From Pseudonocardia kunmingensis (lineage in GTDB: Bacteria; Actinomycetota; Actinomycetes; Mycobacteriales; Pseudonocardiaceae), in NCBI RefSeq assembly GCF_006716445.1, contig NZ_VFPA01000001.1, positions 2,728,001 through 2,792,000 on the forward strand: 64,000 nt of DNA, written 5' to 3'. The position numbers were made by a program, and so were the translations under genes. Shown one piece after another: positions 1 through 9,107 of the stretch. Position 1 is the first letter of the stretch. Each line of letters opens with the position of its first letter. The notes under the pieces were generated by a model. It ran no database searches, was not told the DNA's origin, and saw only the letters and a list, made by a program, of their open reading frames with translations.

Positions 1-886
1 CGGCCAGCCAGCGGGGCATCGTGAAGCCGCCACCGCCGACGTGCACCGCGTCGAGCGGCACGCCCGGCGCGAACGCCGCGTCGATCGCGTCGGCGAAGCG
101 CTGCGTGTAGGCGAACTCGAGGTGCGCCGGATCGGCGAGGTCGACCGCGGAGTGGCGCAGGTCGTCCAGGACGAGCACCCGCACGTCCGGGTCGGCCGGG
201 TCGGTCTGCACGCTGGCGCAGTAGTAGACGGTGTCGACGTCGCAGCGCCCGGGAACGGCCACGAGCGCGGCGGCCAGCACGGCGGCGGTGACCGCGGTGG
301 CGGTGACGGCCGCCCGCGTGCGCTCGACGGCCGTGAGGGCGGCGGCCAGCAGGCACGCCGCGGCCGTGACCAGCAGGATCACCGCCACGGGCAGCAGCGC
401 CACCAGGACGAAACCCGTGAGGAACACGCCCGCGAGCGACCCGACCGTTCCGGCGGCGGACAGCCCGCCGATCACCGCGCCCGCGCCGTCCACCTGCGCG
501 AGCCGGGCGCGCGTGACCGCGGGCGTCACCATCGCGAGCGCCGTGACCGACACCAGCGTGGACGCCGCCACCAGCAGGACCGCGGCGAGCGGTCCGGGAC
601 CCAGCGCCGGCCCGAGCACCCGCACCAGCGGCCGGACCGCGAGCACGCCCAGCCCGCCCACGGCCAGCGCGCCGGCCGCCACCCGCCGGGGCGGCAGCAC
701 GTCGGCCCACCGCCCGCCCAGCGACGCGCCGGCCGCGATGCCGGCGAGCGCCACCCCGATGACCGCCGAGGTCGACTCGAGGGTCAGCCCGACGTACGGG
801 GCGACCAGCCGCGTCGCCAGCGTCTCGACCACCAGGATCGCGGCACCGCTCACGAGTACGACGATCCGGGCGAACAGGGCGTTCAC
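1..886 (-). CDS. Spermidine-synthase-like membrane protein (3' end cut off)
   Basis: The reading frame runs from a GTG at 886 off the left edge of the window, so at least 295 codons are visible. The N-terminal half is hydrophobic, with about seven membrane segments, including an early GIALAGIAAGASLGGRWAD-like stretch seen here as VGVALAGIAAGASLGGRWAD. The last visible part is soluble, with VHVGGGGFTMPRWLA, which matches the S-adenosylmethionine-type nucleotide site (GGGxxxxPR) of the spermidine synthase fold. This is the arrangement of fused MFS/spermidine-synthase proteins of actinobacteria. No enzymatic activity can be claimed, since the rest of the methyltransferase-fold domain lies outside the window. 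It is transcribed in the same direction as the acyl-CoA dehydrogenase, 58 bp further on. No strong ribosome site precedes the GTG. Confidence 0.75.
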   Translation of the reverse strand, partial: MNALFARIVVLVSGAAILVVETLATRLVAPYVGLTLESTSAVIGVALAGIAAGASLGGRWADVLPPRRVAAGALAVGGLGVLAVRPLVRVLGPALGPGPLAAVLLVAASTLVSVTALAMVTPAVTRARLAQVDGAGAVIGGLSAAGTVGSLAGVFLTGFVLVALLPVAVILLVTAAACLLAAALTAVERTRAAVTATAVTAAVLAAALVAVPGRCDVDTVYYCASVQTDPADPDVRVLVLDDLRHSAVDLADPAHLEFAYTQRFADAIDAAFAPGVPLDAVHVGGGGFTMPRWLA

Positions 887-944
887 CCCACCATCCTCGC
901 GCCCGCCCCGGGGTGGTCGATCCCGGGGCCCCGTTGGGTGGGGT

Positions 945-2093
945 CTACAGGCCGAGCTGGCGGGCGATCAGCATGCGCTGCACCTCGCTCGTGCCCTCGC
1001 CGATCTCCAGGATCTTGGCGTCGCGGTAGAAGCGGCCCACCGGGTACTCGTTCATGAAGCCGTAGCCGCCGAAGACCTGGGTGGCGTCGCGGGCGTTGTC
1101 CATCGCCGCGTTGGACGCGACGAGCTTGGCGATCGCCGCCTCCTTCTTGAACGGCTCGCCGCGCAGCATCTTCGCCGCGGCCGCGTAGTAGGCCAGCCGC
1201 GCGGTGTGGGCGCGGGCCTCCATGTCGGCGATCTTGAACTGGATCGCCTGGTAGCTGCCGATCGGCGCGCCGAACGCCTCGCGCTCGCGGGCGTAGCGCA
1301 CCGACTCGTCCACGCAGCCCTGCGCGAGGCCCACCGAGAGCGCGGCGATCGCGACGCGCCCCTCGTCGAGGATGGACAGGAACTGCGCGTACCCGCGGCC
1401 GCGCTCGCCGAGCAGGTTCTCGGCCGGGACGCGGCAGTCGTCGAAGAACAGCTCGCGGGTGTCGGACGCGGACCAGCCGACCTTCGAGTACTTCTGCGAG
1501 ACGCGGAACCCCGGGGTGCCCGCCGGCACGACGATCGCGGAGATCTCCTTGCGGCCGTCGCCCTGGGTGCCTGTGATCGCCGTGACGGTGACGATCGAGG
1601 TGACGTCGGTGCCCGCGTTCGTGATGAACGCCTTCGACCCGTTGATCACCCACTCGTCGCCGTCCAGCCGGGCGGTGGTGCGGGTGGCGCCCGCGTCCGA
1701 GCCGCCGCCGGGCTCGGTGAGGCCGAACGCGCCGAGCTTCTTCCCGGCCGCGAGGTCCGGCAGCCACCGGCGCTTCTGCTCCGCGGTCCCGAAGCGGTAC
1801 AGCGGCATGGCGCCCAGCGAGACGCCGGCCTCGAGCGTGATCGCCACCGACGAGTCGACGCGCGCGAGCTCCTCCAGCGCGAGGCAGAGCGCGAAGTAGT
1901 CGCCGCCCATGCCGCCGTGCTCCTCGCTGATCGGCAGGCCGAACAGGCCCATCGCGCCCATCCGCGCCACCAGCGCGTACGGGAACTCGCCGCGTTCGTA
2001 GAGCTCGCCGATGACGGGCGCGACCTCCTTGCGCGCGAAGTCCTCGACTCCTGTGCGCAGCGCCTCGTGCTCCTCGGACAAGGTGAGGTCCAT
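945..2093 (-). CDS. fadE19: Acyl-CoA dehydrogenase, FadE19 type (leucine pathway context)
   Basis: The 382-residue product has the full acyl-CoA dehydrogenase length. It starts [13 protein letters not shown]; the FAD/acyl-CoA middle domain shows FGLTEPGGGSDAG, and the C-terminus has the CoA dehydrogenase signature QVFGGYGFMNEYPVGRFYRD followed by EIGEGTSEVQRMLIARQLGL. The Glu in GEGTSE sits where most acyl-CoA dehydrogenases carry their catalytic base; isovaleryl-CoA dehydrogenases usually have it elsewhere, so the exact substrate is open. The ATG overlaps the stop of the upstream accA1-like gene by one base (TGATG), which implies translational coupling. The order accD1-accA1-fadE19 is the same as in Mycobacterium tuberculosis (Rv2502c-Rv2501c-Rv2500c), which supports a branched-chain acyl-CoA substrate. 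This is the last gene of the operon. Confidence 0.9.
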   Translation of the reverse strand: MDLTLSEEHEALRTGVEDFARKEVAPVIGELYERGEFPYALVARMGAMGLFGLPISEEHGGMGGDYFALCLALEELARVDSSVAITLEAGVSLGAMPLYRFGTAEQKRRWLPDLAAGKKLGAFGLTEPGGGSDAGATRTTARLDGDEWVINGSKAFITNAGTDVTSIVTVTAITGTQGDGRKEISAIVVPAGTPGFRVSQKYSKVGWSASDTRELFFDDCRVPAENLLGERGRGYAQFLSILDEGRVAIAALSVGLAQGCVDESVRYAREREAFGAPIGSYQAIQFKIADMEARAHTARLAYYAAAAKMLRGEPFKKEAAIAKLVASNAAMDNARDATQVFGGYGFMNEYPVGRFYRDAKILEIGEGTSEVQRMLIARQLGL

Positions 2094-4075
2094 CAGTTCC
2101 CCTCGGGTTCGACGACCAGCAGCACGGCGTCCTTCGCGACCGCCTCGCCCGGGCGGGCGCGCAGCTCGCGGACCACCCCGGCGACCGGGGCGGTGAGCAC
2201 GTGCTCCATCTTCATGGCCTCCACGACGACCAGCCGGGCTCCGGCGTCGACCTCCTGCCCGTCGGCGACCTCGACGGCCGTGACGGTGCCGGGCATCGGC
2301 GAGAGCACCGGCCCGCCCGCGCCGGCGTCGGCGGCCGTGGCGGCCTCCAGCGGGGCCTGCTCCCGGATCCCCCAGGCGCGCCCGTCGCGGCCGAGCCACA
2401 GGGTGTCGCCGTCCTGGGCACAGGCGTAGCGGCGCGTGACCCCGGCGACCGCGACGACCAGCGCGTCACCGTCCCGCGCCGCGGTGCACGGCTGCGGCTC
2501 GGCGTCCCCGACCGCCACCTCGGCGGCGGCCGCGCGACCGCGGATGCGGACGCCGACCGGGTCGTGCCCGGACACCGACATCCGCCAGGTCGTCCACGCG
2601 GGCTCGCCGACGCGCCACCCGCCGGGCACGTCGAACGGGTCGACGACGGGACCGGCCGGCTCCAGCGCCAGCAGCGCGTGCGCCGCGGCGGCGGCGAGCA
2701 CGTCGTCGGGCAGCTCGGCGGCCGTCCAGTCGGCGAGCCTGCGCCCGACGAGGCCGGTGTCCAACCGGGCGGCGCGCACGTCCGGGTCGGCGAGCAGGGC
2801 GCGCAGGAAGCCGGTGTTGGTGTCGAGGCCGAGCAGCACGGTGTCGCGCAGCGCGGCGTCGAGCCGGCGCAGCGCCTCGGCGCGGTCGGCGCCGTGGGCG
2901 ATCACCTTGGCGAGCATCGGGTCGTAGTCGCTGCCGACGACGGTGCCGTCGGCGACCCCGGAGTCGACCCGCACGCCCGCTCCGGCCGGCTCGCGCAGGG
3001 CGAGGATCCGCCCCCCGGTGGGCAGGAACCCGGCTGCGGGGTCCTCGGCGTAGACGCGCGCCTCGACGGCGTGGCCGGTGAGGCGCACGGCGTCCTGGTC
3101 GATCGGCAGCGGCTCCCCGGCGGCCACCCGCAGCTGCAGCTCCACCAGGTCTAGCCCGGTGACCAGCTCGGTGACCGGGTGCTCCACCTGCAGCCGGGTG
3201 TTCATCTCCATGAAGTAGAACCGGTCGGGGTCGTCGGCGCCGACGATGAACTCGACGGTGCCCGCGCCGGTGTAGCCGACCGCGCGCGCCGCCTCGACGG
3301 CCGCCGACCCCATCGCCGCGCGTTGCGCGGGCGTGAGCAGCGCCGACGGCGCCTCCTCCACGATCTTCTGGTGCCGCCGCTGCAGGCTGCACTCGCGCTC
3401 ACCCAGGTGCACGACGTTGCCGTGCGCGTCGGCGAGCACCTGGATCTCGATGTGCCGCGGCGTCGTGACCAGGCGCTCCACCAGCAGCGTGTCGTCGCCG
3501 AAGGAGCCGCGCGCTTCTCGTCGGGCCGACGCGATCGCCTCACGCAGGTCCTCGGGCCGGTGCACCTCGCGCATGCCCTTGCCGCCACCGCCCGCGCTCG
3601 GCTTGAGCAGCACCGGGTAGCCGACGTCCTCGACCGCGGCGGCGAGCTCGTCGTCGGTGAGCCCCGCGCTGTCCGAGCCGGGGACGACCGGCACGCCCGC
3701 CTTCGCGACGGTGGCCTTCGCCGCGATCTTGTCGCCCATCGCCTCGATCGCCGACGCCGGCGGCCCCACGAAGACGACGCCCGCGTCGGCGCACGCCGCC
3801 GCGAACGCGGTGTTCTCCGACAGGAACCCGTACCCCGGGTGGATGGCCTGGGCCCCGGTCGCCGCGGCGGCCTCGAGCACGGCCGGGATGGAGAGGTAGC
3901 TCTGCGCGGCGGGGGCGGGCCCGATCCGGACGGCGACGTCGGCGAGCCGAACGTGCGGCGCGGAGTCATCGGCGTCGGAGAAGACGGCAACGGACCGCAT
4001 GCCCAGCAGCCGCAATGTGCGCAGCACGCGCACGGCGATCTCGCCCCGGTTGGCGACGAGCACGGTGTCAAACAC
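2093..4075 (-). CDS. accA1: Acyl-CoA carboxylase biotin-carboxylase/BCCP alpha subunit
   Basis: The 660-residue alpha chain carries biotin carboxylase and biotin carrier domains in one polypeptide. The start of the BC domain is [16 protein letters not shown], the ATP-grasp loop is SAGGGGKGM, and the active-site segment is [14 protein letters not shown]. The carrier domain near the C-terminus has VEAMKMEHV, with the biotinylated lysine at about residue 622. It charges biotin with bicarbonate for transfer by the beta subunit encoded upstream. An ATG 36 bp further upstream is possible, but the GTG at 4075 has a GGAGGG site in front of it and begins at the conserved TVLVANRG block; the longer form would add residues encoded by an intergenic repeat. 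By gene order it is the AccA1 partner for methylcrotonyl-CoA-type carboxylation. Confidence 0.92.
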   Translation of the reverse strand: MFDTVLVANRGEIAVRVLRTLRLLGMRSVAVFSDADDSAPHVRLADVAVRIGPAPAAQSYLSIPAVLEAAAATGAQAIHPGYGFLSENTAFAAACADAGVVFVGPPASAIEAMGDKIAAKATVAKAGVPVVPGSDSAGLTDDELAAAVEDVGYPVLLKPSAGGGGKGMREVHRPEDLREAIASARREARGSFGDDTLLVERLVTTPRHIEIQVLADAHGNVVHLGERECSLQRRHQKIVEEAPSALLTPAQRAAMGSAAVEAARAVGYTGAGTVEFIVGADDPDRFYFMEMNTRLQVEHPVTELVTGLDLVELQLRVAAGEPLPIDQDAVRLTGHAVEARVYAEDPAAGFLPTGGRILALREPAGAGVRVDSGVADGTVVGSDYDPMLAKVIAHGADRAEALRRLDAALRDTVLLGLDTNTGFLRALLADPDVRAARLDTGLVGRRLADWTAAELPDDVLAAAAAHALLALEPAGPVVDPFDVPGGWRVGEPAWTTWRMSVSGHDPVGVRIRGRAAAAEVAVGDAEPQPCTAARDGDALVVAVAGVTRRYACAQDGDTLWLGRDGRAWGIREQAPLEAATAADAGAGGPVLSPMPGTVTAVEVADGQEVDAGARLVVVEAMKMEHVLTAPVAGVVRELRARPGEAVAKDAVLLVVEPEGN

Positions 4076-4097
4076 AGGACCCTCCAGATCCGACCTG

Positions 4098-4150
4098 GCG
4101 ACGAACGGCACTCTCGTCGGTACCTAGCCGACGAACGTGCCGTTCGTCGC
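4098..4150. repeat. Hairpin repeat A, copy 1 (between accD1 and accA1)
   Basis: This 53-bp imperfect palindrome has a 14-bp outer stem (arm GCGACGAACGGCAC), a 2x2 internal mismatch, a 7-bp inner stem (TCGTCGG/CCGACGA) and a 7-nt loop TACCTAG. It begins 27 nt after the accD1 stop and ends just before the accA1 start region. Similar copies lie at 14409-14461, 23600-23649 and 38865-38915. Confidence 0.9.
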
Positions 4151-4177
4151 GGGGTTGCGGGTTCTGAGGCATCGCGC

Positions 4178-5758
4178 TCACATCCGGAAGACGCCGAAGC
4201 CGGGCTCCGCCAGCGGCGCGTTCGCCGCCGCCGAGAGCGCGAGGCCCAGCACGGTCCTCGTGTCCTTGGGGTCGATCACGCCGTCGTCCCAGAGCCTCGC
4301 CGTGGAGTAGTACGGGTGGCCCTGCGTCTCGTACTGGGCGCGGACGGCGTCCGGGTCGGCGCCGGAGCCGACCGTCGCGAGCACCGTGGCGGCCTGCTCA
4401 CCGCCCATCACCGAGATCCGGGCGTTCGGCCACATGAACAGGAACCGGGGCGAGTACGCCCGCCCGCACATCGAGTAGTTCCCGGCCCCGAACGAGCCGC
4501 CGATGATCACGGTGAACTTCGGGACGCGCGTCGTGGCCACGGCGGTGACCATCTTCGCGCCGTGCTTGGCGATGCCGCCCGCCTCGTACTCGCGCCCGAC
4601 CATGAAACCGGAGATGTTCTGCAGGAACACCAGCGGGACCCCGCGCTGGTCGCACAGCTCGATGAAGTGCGCGCCCTTCTGCGCCGACTCGGAGAACAGG
4701 ATCCCGTTGTTCGCCACGATGCCGACCGGGTGGCCGTGGATGCGGGCGAAGCCGGTGACGAGGGTGGCGCCGTACTCGGCCTTGAACTCGTGGAACCGGG
4801 ACCCGTCGACCACCCGCGCGATCACCTCGCGCACGTCGTAGGGGGTGCGCGAGTCGGTGGGGACGGTCGCGTACAGCTCCTCGGGGTCGGCCAGCGGCGC
4901 TTGCGTGGGCAGCACGTCCCACGGCCGCGGGGCGCGCGGGCCGAGCGTGCCGACGATCGAACGGACGATCTGCAGCGCGTGCGCGTCGTCCTCGGCGAGG
5001 TGGTCGGTGACGCCCGAGACGCGCGAGTGCAGGTCGCCCCCACCCAGCTCCTCGGCCGTGACGACCTCGCCGGTGGCCGCCTTCACCAGCGGCGGGCCGC
5101 CGAGGAAGATCGTGCCCTGGTCGCGCACGATCACGGCCTCGTCGCTCATGGCCGGCACGTACGCCCCGCCCGCCGTGCAGGAACCGAGGACGGCCGCGAT
5201 CTGCGGGATGCCCTGCGCGGACATCTGCGCCTGGTTGTAGAAGATCCGGCCGAAGTGCTCGCGGTCCGGGAACACCGAGTCCTGCTCGGGCAGGTAGGCG
5301 CCGCCGGAGTCGACGAGGTAGACGCACGGCAGCCGGTTGTGCAGCGCCACCTCCTGGGCGCGCAGGTGCTTCTTGACCGTCATCGGGTAGTAGGTGCCGC
5401 CCTTGACGGTGGCGTCGTTCGCGACGACGACCACCTCGCGCCCGGCCACCCGCCCGACGCCGGTGATCACTCCCGCTCCCGGCGCCTCGTCGCCGTACAT
5501 GCCGCCCGCGGCGAGCGGGGAGAGCTCGAGGAACGGGCTCGACGCGTCGAGGAGCGCGTCCACGCGGTCGCGGGGCAGCAGCTTCCCGCGCTCGACGTGG
5601 CGCGTGCGCGCTCGCTCCGGGCCCCCGCGGGCGGCGGTGGCGAGCCGCGCGCGCAGGTCCGCGACCAGTTCGCGGTGGGCGGCCGCGTTGCGCTCCGCAC
5701 CGTCGCCCGTCGTGTCGGCGGCCGTGCGCACCACGGTCCCGGACGTGCTGACCGGCAT
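4178..5758 (-). CDS. accD1: Acyl-CoA carboxylase beta subunit (methylcrotonyl-CoA type)
   Basis: The 526-residue carboxyltransferase transfers the carboxyl group from biotin to an acyl-CoA. Family blocks seen are [19 protein letters not shown] (typical of methylcrotonyl-CoA carboxylase beta chains), [13 protein letters not shown], the oxyanion region [17 protein letters not shown], and [20 protein letters not shown] plus [20 protein letters not shown] in the C-terminal half. The ATG follows a strong GGAGGAGG site. It is the first gene of the accD1-accA1-fadE19 operon, and a TAACAT -10 box about 28 nt upstream is overlapped by a palindrome shared with the TetR gene at 12464. Leucine catabolism is the likely pathway from the family match and gene order; propionyl-CoA activity cannot be excluded by eye. 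Confidence 0.92.
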   Translation of the reverse strand: MPVSTSGTVVRTAADTTGDGAERNAAAHRELVADLRARLATAARGGPERARTRHVERGKLLPRDRVDALLDASSPFLELSPLAAGGMYGDEAPGAGVITGVGRVAGREVVVVANDATVKGGTYYPMTVKKHLRAQEVALHNRLPCVYLVDSGGAYLPEQDSVFPDREHFGRIFYNQAQMSAQGIPQIAAVLGSCTAGGAYVPAMSDEAVIVRDQGTIFLGGPPLVKAATGEVVTAEELGGGDLHSRVSGVTDHLAEDDAHALQIVRSIVGTLGPRAPRPWDVLPTQAPLADPEELYATVPTDSRTPYDVREVIARVVDGSRFHEFKAEYGATLVTGFARIHGHPVGIVANNGILFSESAQKGAHFIELCDQRGVPLVFLQNISGFMVGREYEAGGIAKHGAKMVTAVATTRVPKFTVIIGGSFGAGNYSMCGRAYSPRFLFMWPNARISVMGGEQAATVLATVGSGADPDAVRAQYETQGHPYYSTARLWDDGVIDPKDTRTVLGLALSAAANAPLAEPGFGVFRM

Positions 5759-5786
5759 CGGACCTCCTCCGTCGGGGAGTCGCGAT

Positions 5787-5802
5787 GTTAACGGTCATTA
5801 AC
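5787..5802. promoter_or_regulatory. Operator-like palindrome before accD1
   Basis: GTTAACGGTCATTAAC is a nearly perfect 16-bp inverted repeat that overlaps the presumed -10 box (TAACAT on the minus strand) of accD1. A 13/16 match lies upstream of the TetR gene at 12464, so it is a good candidate binding site for that repressor. Confidence 0.65.
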
Positions 5803-5927
5803 CGGCTGCGCCACAGCCCTCGTTCGGGTGAGGCGGCGGGAGCCGCTTCCGATAGCCTCCACCAGGCTTGATCATCGTCGGCCGCGGCGAGCGCCGCGCC
5901 GCCCCGACCGACCGGAGGACCGCACCC

Positions 5928-6473
5928 GTGACCTCGCCGACCGGAGCCACGCCCGGGCGCCCCGCTCCCTCGTCCCGGTGGACGCAGCCCGCGCCGTCCC
6001 GGACCGACGAGAACCTCAAGCACGTCCACCGCAAGATCGACCCGAACCTGAAGGCCGGGCCGCTCGTGGACAACGGACCGCGACCCGGTCCTCGGTCCGC
6101 GCGGGTGCACCTCCCGGGCGCGCCCAGCCTGATGGCCCGGGTGGCCCAGCCCGCCACGCCCGGATCCGCGCACCCGGAGGCCTCCACCGGGTCCGCGGTC
6201 GCCGCCGACCCCGCGACGCCCCCGGGCGGCGCGGACGACGACGTCCTCGCCCGGGCGTGGGAGGAGCGGATGGCGAAGCAGTGGGAGGACGTGACCGCCC
6301 GCCTCGTCCGGGACTTCGCGCCGACCGGCGGAGCCGAGGTCGAGGTGGTGCTGCAGCACATCGCGCAGCAGCGCAGGCTCCTCGACTCGGCGACCGTCCG
6401 GGACTACCTGCCGGTCCTCGTGGACCGGGCGGTCCGCCGCCTCCTCGATCCCGACGAGGCAGCCGGGGGCTAA
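5928..6473 (+). CDS. Conserved actinobacterial protein with C-terminal helical domain
   Basis: The GTG at 5928 has GGAGGA 8 nt upstream; an ATG 60 bp earlier is less likely. The 181-residue product has a Pro/Ala/Gly-rich, probably disordered N-terminal 110 residues. A helical C-terminal 70 residues follow (WEERMAKQWEDVTARLVRDF, then LQHIAQQRRLLDSATVRDYL and VLVDRAVRRLL). This tail resembles the short three-helix dimerization domain found in many uncharacterized actinobacterial proteins; the resemblance is from memory, not a search. No catalytic motif, signal peptide or membrane segment is visible. It is divergent from accD1 and convergent with the gene at 6487. Confidence 0.65.
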   Translation: MTSPTGATPGRPAPSSRWTQPAPSRTDENLKHVHRKIDPNLKAGPLVDNGPRPGPRSARVHLPGAPSLMARVAQPATPGSAHPEASTGSAVAADPATPPGGADDDVLARAWEERMAKQWEDVTARLVRDFAPTGGAEVEVVLQHIAQQRRLLDSATVRDYLPVLVDRAVRRLLDPDEAAGG

Positions 6474-6486
6474 GGGCTCCGCGGCG

Positions 6487-6918
6487 TCAGACGGCGGCGT
6501 CGGCCGGTGCGGCGGCGGCCAACCGGACGCTCATCTCCTCGAGGAACTTGCCGGTCGCCGTGCCGAGGATGCCCAGCGAGCGCAGGAGGTGGGCGTGGAC
6601 GTCGGCCGGCTGCGCCACGAGCAGCTCGACCGACGCGCTCACGTTGTCCAGCGCCGGGTTGAGGTAGACCTTCGCGACCTTCGTGGCCCGCGAGGCGACC
6701 GACGCGGCGAGCGCGGCCTCCGCGACCTCCGTCTCGCCCGCCAGCGGGAAGAAGTTCGGGAACAGCAGGTGGAAGTACTGCTCGTCCTGCGTCTCCATGA
6801 TGAAGTGGTGCCGGCCCTCGTACCGGAAGTGGATGTCGCCCTCGTCGTCGACCTTCGGCCGGAACCCCTGCTCAGCCAGGAACTCGACGTGCAGGTCCCG
6901 GATCTCGTCCCAACCCAT
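6487..6918 (-). CDS. YbjN / secretion-chaperone-like protein
   Basis: The 143-residue protein begins MGWDEIRDLHVEFLAEQGFRP and continues with short beta-rich stretches (DIHFRYEGRHHFIMETQDEQYFHLLFPNFF) and a helical C-terminus. The hydrophobic-aromatic pattern fits the YbjN/type III secretion chaperone-like fold common in actinobacteria as single-domain proteins of unknown role. An upstream ATG at 6936 is in frame, but the ATG at 6918 has a GGGGGG site 6 nt before it and starts the conserved part. It has no clear operon partner and faces the MFS gene across an 106-bp divergent gap. Function unknown. Confidence 0.7.
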   Translation of the reverse strand: MGWDEIRDLHVEFLAEQGFRPKVDDEGDIHFRYEGRHHFIMETQDEQYFHLLFPNFFPLAGETEVAEAALAASVASRATKVAKVYLNPALDNVSASVELLVAQPADVHAHLLRSLGILGTATGKFLEEMSVRLAAAAPADAAV

Positions 6919-7024
6919 CGTTAACCCCCCGTTCACCCGATCGGACTACTACCGGATGATCATAGGGGCCTCCTCGCCCCGCCTCCGGGTTGCCGGTCGA
7001 TCGCCCGGGTGCTACGAGGTGCTG

Positions 7025-8281
7025 ATGGCGGAACCGCGTGCGGACGAGCACTGGTACCGGTCGATGGTGCCGCGCGAGCGGCGCACGTTCTGGGCCTGCT
7101 TCGGCGGCTGGGCCACGGACGCGATGGACGTGCAGATCTACAGCCTGCTGATCCCGGTCCTGCTCACCGTCGGGGTGCTGTCGTCCAACGCCGAGGCCGG
7201 GCTGATCGGCACCGTCACGCTGCTGTGCTCCGCGGTCGGCGGCTGGGCGGGTGGGGTGCTCGCCGACCGGTTCGGCCGGGCGCTGATGCTGCAGGTCACC
7301 GTGCTGTGGTTCTCGGTGTTCACGCTGCTCTGCGCGTTCGCCCAGGACGCCACGCAGCTGCTCGTGTTCCGAGGGCTGATGGGGTTCGGCTTCGGCGGCG
7401 AGTGGGCGGTCGGGGCGATCCTCATGGGCGAGACGGTCCGGGCCCGCTTCCGCGGCCGCGCCGTGGGCACGGTCCAGAGCGGGTGGGCCGTCGGGTGGGG
7501 CCTCGCGGTCGCGCTGTTCGTGCTGACGCAGACCCTGCTCCCGCCCGAGACCGCATGGCGGGTGCTGTTCGCGCTCGGCGTGCTCCCCGCGCTGGGCGTG
7601 TTCTGGATCCGGCGCCACGTCCCCGAGCCCGACGTGTACGTGCGGCACGCGGACCGGCGCGAGGACCGCCCGTCGTTCCTCGGCATCTTCCGGGGCGGCC
7701 TGCTGCGCACCACGCTCGTCTGCGCGTTGCTGTGCACCGGGGCGCAGGGCGGCTACTACGCCCTGACCACGTTCCTCCCGCAGTTCCTGCGCACCGCCCG
7801 CGGTCTGGACGTACTCGGCCTCGGCGGCACGCTGCTGCTGGTGATCGTCGGCGCGTTGGCCGGGTACCTGTTCGGCGCCTGGCTCACCGACCGGCTGGGC
7901 AGGCGCCCCGCACTGGTCGTGTGCGCGGTCGCGGCGTTCGTGATCGTCCTGCCGTTCACGCTGCTGGACCTGCCCACCCCGGTGTTCACGGCGCTGGCGC
8001 TGCCGCTCGGCTTCGTCTCCTCGGCCTACTTCAGCGGGCTCGGCCCGCTGCTCACCGAGCAGTACCCCACCGAGCTGCGCGGCTCCGGCCAGGGCTTCTG
8101 CTACAACTTCGGCCGCGGCATCGGCGCGCTGTTCCCGCTGCTCGTCGGCCTGCTGGCGGACGCGATCTCCATCGGGGTGGCGATCGCGCTGTTCGCCGGC
8201 ATCGCCTACCTGGTGATGGCCGGATGCGCCCTCCTGCTGCCCGAGACCCGCGGGGCCGAGCTCACCGGATCCGCGTCGTGA
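7025..8281 (+). CDS. MFS carrier, aromatic/organic-acid symporter type
   Basis: The 418-residue product has 12 predicted membrane helices. MFS loop motifs are visible: GGVLADRFGRA after helix 2 and GAWLTDRLGRRP in the second half, with RGLMGFGFGGEWAVGA in helix 4. The start (FWACFGGWATDAMDVQIYSLLIPVLL) has the D..D pattern of the aromatic acid:H+ symporter/sialate branch. The ATG at 7025 has GAGG 8 nt upstream. The stop overlaps the GTG of the amidohydrolase that follows (GTGA), so transport and hydrolysis are probably coupled: the carrier may import the substrate or precursor of that enzyme. The actual solute cannot be read from the sequence. Confidence 0.85.
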   Translation: MAEPRADEHWYRSMVPRERRTFWACFGGWATDAMDVQIYSLLIPVLLTVGVLSSNAEAGLIGTVTLLCSAVGGWAGGVLADRFGRALMLQVTVLWFSVFTLLCAFAQDATQLLVFRGLMGFGFGGEWAVGAILMGETVRARFRGRAVGTVQSGWAVGWGLAVALFVLTQTLLPPETAWRVLFALGVLPALGVFWIRRHVPEPDVYVRHADRREDRPSFLGIFRGGLLRTTLVCALLCTGAQGGYYALTTFLPQFLRTARGLDVLGLGGTLLLVIVGALAGYLFGAWLTDRLGRRPALVVCAVAAFVIVLPFTLLDLPTPVFTALALPLGFVSSAYFSGLGPLLTEQYPTELRGSGQGFCYNFGRGIGALFPLLVGLLADAISIGVAIALFAGIAYLVMAGCALLLPETRGAELTGSAS

Positions 8282-9105
8282 CCCTCCCCACCGGCGCCAC
8301 CGACGTGCACGCGCACGTGATGACCGGGCCGGGCGGCGGCGTCCCCGGCGCCGTGTACGCGCCGTTCGAGGCGCCCGTCGAGCGCTACCTCGCCCACCTC
8401 GACGACCTCGGCCTCGCCCGCGGCGTGCTGGTCACGCCGAGCGCGTACGGCAGGGCCAACGGGGTGCTGCGCGCCGCGCTGGCGGCCGCACCCGACCGGC
8501 TGCGCGGCGTCGCCGTGGTCGGGCCGGACGCCAGCGACGACGAGCTCGCGGCGCTGGCCGCGGCCGGGGTGCGGGGGTGCCGCGTCCAGGACCGGTTCGC
8601 CGGCGGCACCCCCGTCACGGCGCTGCCCGCGTTGCAGGAGCGGGTGGCGGGTCTCGGCTGGCACGTCGAGGTGTGGACGGACCCGCGCGAGCACCGGGCG
8701 CTGCTGCGGGAGGCCGCCACGCGCGGCCGGGTCGTGCTCGACCACCTCGGCCTGCTCCCCGCCCCGCCGCCGGGCGAGCCGGACCCCGCCGTGCCGCTGC
8801 TGCGCGAACTGCTCGACGCAGGTGACGCGTGGGTGACGCTGTCCGGGGCCTACCGGCTGGTGCCGGGCACGGCCGAGGCCGCCGCCGCGCCGGCCCTGCG
8901 CGAGCGCGTGGCGGCGGTGCTCGCCGCGGCACCGGACCGGGTGGTGTGGGGCACCGACTGGCCCTACGTCGCCCCGCCCGGTCCCGTCCCGACCCCCGCC
9001 GACCATCGCGCGGTGCTCGCCGACTGGCTGCCGGACGCCGAGCTGCGCCGCCGGGTGCTGGTCGACAACCCCGCACGGCTCTACGGGTGGGCGGATAACG
9101 TCTAG
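8278..9105 (+). CDS. Amidohydrolase, 2-pyrone-4,6-dicarboxylate hydrolase-like
   Basis: The 275-residue TIM-barrel hydrolase shows the metal-site start ATDVHAHVM, a DHLGLLP strand and the conserved WGTDWPYV near the end. These are the marks of the amidohydrolase-2 group that holds PDC hydrolase (LigI) and related lactonases. The GTG start overlaps the stop of the MFS gene by 4 bases. With an organic-acid carrier directly upstream, a role in breaking down a lactone or dicarboxylate from aromatic compounds is a fair inference, but no other ring-cleavage gene is present here. The response-regulator gene starts 2 bp after its stop, though that gene seems to have its own promoter. Confidence 0.8.
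   Translation: MTLPTGATDVHAHVMTGPGGGVPGAVYAPFEAPVERYLAHLDDLGLARGVLVTPSAYGRANGVLRAALAAAPDRLRGVAVVGPDASDDELAALAAAGVRGCRVQDRFAGGTPVTALPALQERVAGLGWHVEVWTDPREHRALLREAATRGRVVLDHLGLLPAPPPGEPDPAVPLLRELLDAGDAWVTLSGAYRLVPGTAEAAAAPALRERVAAVLAAAPDRVVWGTDWPYVAPPGPVPTPADHRAVLADWLPDAELRRRVLVDNPARLYGWADNV
9096..9101 (+). promoter_or_regulatory. -10 box, leaderless type, for response regulator
   Basis: TAACGT lies 6 nt before the GTG at 9108, inside the end of the amidohydrolase gene. No Shine-Dalgarno sequence is present. Confidence 0.5.
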
Positions 9106-9107
9106 GG

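Noticed and set aside
4075..4111. The ATG at 4111 as start of the accA1-like gene
   Set aside because: It would translate repeat A sequence, lacks a good ribosome site, and the GTG at 4075 has GGAGGG and begins at the conserved domain.
6919..6936. GTTAACCCCCCGTTCAC before the YbjN-like gene as a third TetR operator
   Set aside because: Only the outer GTTAAC half matches, symmetry is poor, and the core is the ribosome-binding G-run of the gene.
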